Shown: positions 62,095 through 64,000 of the stretch, piece by piece
How positions within the stretch are numbered: position 1 is the stretch's first letter
How the letters are laid out: every line of letters begins with the position of its first letter
Origin: Mycobacterium sp. SVM_VP21
GTDB lineage: Bacteria > Actinomycetota > Actinomycetes > Mycobacteriales > Mycobacteriaceae
Length of the DNA: 64,000 nt
Assembly: GCA_024758765.1 (NCBI GenBank)
Contig: CP101406.1
Coordinates: 1,860,001-1,924,000, forward strand
Direction: 5' to 3'
Notes under the pieces: generated by a model
What the model saw: the letters and a program-made list of their open reading frames with translations, nothing else
The model's database searches: none
What the model was told of the DNA's origin: nothing
Position numbers and translations under genes: made by a program

Positions 62095-63558
62095 GTGCGA
62101 CACCGTGCGGTCTGTTCAATGACGTTGGTCCCGGCGGCCGTTGCCGGCTCGGTCCTGTTGGGTCTGACGCCGATAGTGTCGCCGGTTTCCCCCGGGCTGA
62201 CGACTGTGACGGCAGCGCCGGCGCTGCTGGCCGACGAGGACTTCCCCGGTATGGCCTTGCTCATGGGCGGCAGCGGTGTGCCGATTCCTCCGATGCGCCT
62301 GGTGCAGAAGGCTTTCGACGACTACATCGCGACCAACGGTTACGCCGATTACGGGGTGAAAAGAATATTCACTCCCGAGGGGTTGAACCCCATTTTCACC
62401 CCGCCCAAGAGTCTTCCCCTCGACCCGTCCGTGGCCCAGGGTGTGACCATTCTCAACGAGAGCATCAAGGAGGAACTGGCAGCGGGACGCAACGTCGCGG
62501 TCGGGGGCGTTTCGCAGAGCGCCACGATTGCGTCGCTGGAGATGCAGAACATTGTCAACGGATCGCTGGGTTTTCAGCCGGACACCGATCAGTTGTCGTT
62601 CTTCATGGTTGGCAACCCGAGCAACCCCAACGGCGGGCTGCTGTCGCGCTTCGACGCGCCGGTGGGCTTCCACCCGAGCGTCCCGAGCCTAGGTCTGACG
62701 TTCACCGGTGCGACTCCTGCCGACACCGGCTTCGACACCCACATCTGGACAGGTGAATACGATGGAATCGCTGACTTCCCCCGGTACCCGCTGAACATCC
62801 TGTCGAATATCAATGCGTTTATCGGGATCCTTTATGTCCACGGTGAGTACTTCAAACTCGACCAATCCGAGATCGACGCCGCGATCGAATTGCCGACGTC
62901 TGAGGGCTACGACGGCGGCACCCACTACTACGTGATTCCCACCGACTTCCTGCCGCTGGTGGAGCCGCTGCGCGGCATCCCGATCTTTGGCGACGCGGTG
63001 GCCGACCTGCTCGCCCCCAGCCTGCGGGTGCTGGTCAACCTGGGCTACGGCCCAGACCCCACCATCGGCTGGTCAAACACGCCAGCCGACGTCGCGACGC
63101 CGTTCGGGGTGTTCCCCGAGCTGACCTCCGATGACTTCGCCACGATCCTGCAGGCGCTGGCCGACGGGGCCGAAAAGGGGTTCAACGACTTCATCGCTGA
63201 CCTGTCGGATCCAGCCACTTGGGCGCTGCCGGCGGGCGACTCGGCCTCATCGGGCGGGTGGGACTTTTCTGACCCGCCGTCGTTACTCGAGATCGTGAAC
63301 GCCTTCAGCGGCGCGGCGTCGCTGGCCTATCAGACTCTGCTGCCGACCGTAGACATCCTCAACGCACTGACCACCTCGCTGCCGGCGTACCAGCTGAGCC
63401 TCTTCACGCACTACTTGGGAGAGGGCGACCTGCTGAACGCGATCGGGATGCCGCTGGCAGCGGGCGCGGGCCTGACGACGTTGGGTGCCGGCATCGAATT
63501 CATGGTGATGGCCCAGGCTTCCAACAGCATTCAGGACATCTTCGACGATCTGTTCTAG
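62095..63558 (+). CDS. Secreted PE-PPE-domain serine hydrolase (487 aa)
   Basis: GTG 62095 has AAGGAG 7 bases upstream. A signal peptide (VPAAVAGSVLLGLTPIVSP, cleavage near TAAPA) is followed by a PE-PPE domain (PF08237 type, alpha/beta hydrolase) from about residue 55 to 290: MALLMGGSGVPIPP, TPEGLNP, LDPSVAQGVTILNESI, the nucleophile elbow GGVSQSAT, then GEYDGIADFPRYPLN with the likely catalytic Asp, and GGTHYYVIPTDFLPLVEPLR with the likely His. The C-terminal 190 residues are specific and contain helical, Asp-rich stretches, ending IQDIFDDLF. No PE or PPE domain precedes the hydrolase domain; export is by signal peptide instead. Family members are lipases or esterases; the substrate here is unknown. 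It stands alone. Confidence 0.87.
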   Translation: MRHRAVCSMTLVPAAVAGSVLLGLTPIVSPVSPGLTTVTAAPALLADEDFPGMALLMGGSGVPIPPMRLVQKAFDDYIATNGYADYGVKRIFTPEGLNPIFTPPKSLPLDPSVAQGVTILNESIKEELAAGRNVAVGGVSQSATIASLEMQNIVNGSLGFQPDTDQLSFFMVGNPSNPNGGLLSRFDAPVGFHPSVPSLGLTFTGATPADTGFDTHIWTGEYDGIADFPRYPLNILSNINAFIGILYVHGEYFKLDQSEIDAAIELPTSEGYDGGTHYYVIPTDFLPLVEPLRGIPIFGDAVADLLAPSLRVLVNLGYGPDPTIGWSNTPADVATPFGVFPELTSDDFATILQALADGAEKGFNDFIADLSDPATWALPAGDSASSGGWDFSDPPSLLEIVNAFSGAASLAYQTLLPTVDILNALTTSLPAYQLSLFTHYLGEGDLLNAIGMPLAAGAGLTTLGAGIEFMVMAQASNSIQDIFDDLF

Positions 63559-63628
63559 ATCCGCGACGCGTTGGCCCGGGGCGATCTCATTCGCCCCACC
63601 GGTACCACGGGGGTCTAGGTGTGACGGT

Positions 63629-63731
63629 TGCCCGCCTCCGAGCGACAACAGTCGTTATTTCAGGTCATAGCTGCTACGGGCGGCGGGGTAAAGGACGTGA
63701 GCTAGCAGGTGTTGTCGCTCGGAGGCGGGCA
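63629..63731. repeat. Palindromic element with 22-base inverted repeats
   Basis: Positions 63629-63650 and 63710-63731 are exact reverse complements, each 22 bases. A smaller inverted pair CTGCTA (63671-63676) and TAGCAG (63703-63708) lies inside. The 103-base unit has no coding capacity. It could be a miniature mobile element, a repetitive extragenic palindrome or a strong hairpin terminator for the gene ending at 63558. No target-site duplication is obvious. Confidence 0.7.
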
Positions 63732-63750
63732 TTAGTCCCTATGGTTCGGG

Positions 63751-63869
63751 ATCGCCACTGGTCGGATGGCGGTGACCCGCTTCGCCCGGCTCCGCCGCGC
63801 TTGCGGTCGCCGCTGGTTGGATGGCGGTGACCCGCTTCGCCCGGCTCCGCCGCGCTTGCGGTCGCCGCT
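63751..63869. repeat. 55-base tandem repeat (2.2 copies)
   Basis: The unit starting ATCGCCACTGGTCGG at 63751 is repeated from 63806 (GTCGCCGCTGGTTGG) and begins a third time at 63861. The 40 bases from ATGGCGGTGACC onward are the same in both full copies. It lies between the palindromic element and the last gene, and resembles a MIRU/VNTR-type intergenic minisatellite. Confidence 0.8.
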
Positions 63870-63915
63870 ACGCTGTGGTCGTTACTCGATCTAGCTCCCT
63901 GAGGCAGAACAGACG

Positions 63916-64000
63916 ATGGCAGAACTGACAAGTTCCTTGGCCCCTTTGGCTCTGGACACCTTGGTTGACTTGATGCAGCAGCAGGCTGCGCGTTTTCAGG
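63916..64000 (+). CDS. Start of a gene cut by the window edge, possibly an AMP-binding ligase
   Basis: ATG 63916 follows GAGG (63901-63904) and reads MAELTSSLAPLALDTLVDLM then QQQAARFQ to the end. The LVDLxxxxAAxxQ pattern is like the N-terminus of fatty-acyl-AMP ligases and other adenylate-forming domains, but 28 residues are too few to decide. Confidence 0.4.
   Translation, partial: MAELTSSLAPLALDTLVDLMQQQAARFQ

Noticed and set aside
1..64000. tRNA, rRNA, riboswitch or insertion-sequence genes
   Set aside because: No cloverleaf, rRNA-like or transposase sequence was recognised on either strand.

Overview
The window is very GC-rich and mycobacterial. Its right third carries a block that matches, gene for gene, the cell-wall galactan export region of Mycobacterium tuberculosis in reverse orientation. 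In M. tuberculosis terms it runs Rv3778c-type protein, Rv3779-type membrane protein, bpa, wzt, glfT1, wzm, with an Rv3789-type GtrA gene further left. I recognised these from remembered family sequences, not a search. The species cannot be fixed from the window.

Positions 1-53653 are dominated by ten very large same-strand genes for glycine-rich PGRS-repeat proteins, numbered PGRS1 to PGRS10 here. PGRS1 has lost its 5' end to the window edge and PGRS7 is frameshifted. Unlike PE_PGRS proteins, none of the nine visible N-termini has a PE domain. Each has a basic, Sec-type signal peptide with an AxA site, then a short conserved non-repetitive head, then 800 to 2800 residues of GGxGGx repeats. 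The heads form two main types: PGRS2-5 and PGRS6/8/9/10, with PGRS7 divergent. PGRS6, 7 and 10 also have a distinct second half of Ser/Thr/Val-richer repeats behind a run of about nine glycines.

The array looks built by duplication. PGRS3 and PGRS4 share a 170-codon module in 4 and 8 tandem copies. PGRS5 has its own 220-codon module. PGRS1-3 share their 3' ends. PGRS8-10 share a promoter and leader. The PGRS6-PGRS7 gap holds the decayed remains of a second gtrA and of a PGRS 3' end. The intact gtrA (minus strand) sits between PGRS7 and PGRS8, and a small secreted protein of unknown function lies between PGRS8 and PGRS9.

Right of the array are an enolase-superfamily enzyme (53778-54878), a truncated PIN-domain remnant, and a leftward operon for export of lipid-linked galactan (58409-60397 membrane protein, bpa, wzt, glfT1, wzm). 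Three of its junctions are 4-base start/stop overlaps. Divergent from it is a class V aminotransferase-fold protein without the usual PLP lysine, followed by a secreted PE-PPE-domain hydrolase, a small repeat element, and the start of a gene that runs off the window.

The most unusual content is the PE-less, Sec-exported PGRS array placed inside the arabinogalactan locus, with signs of recombination and a possible G-tract on/off switch.
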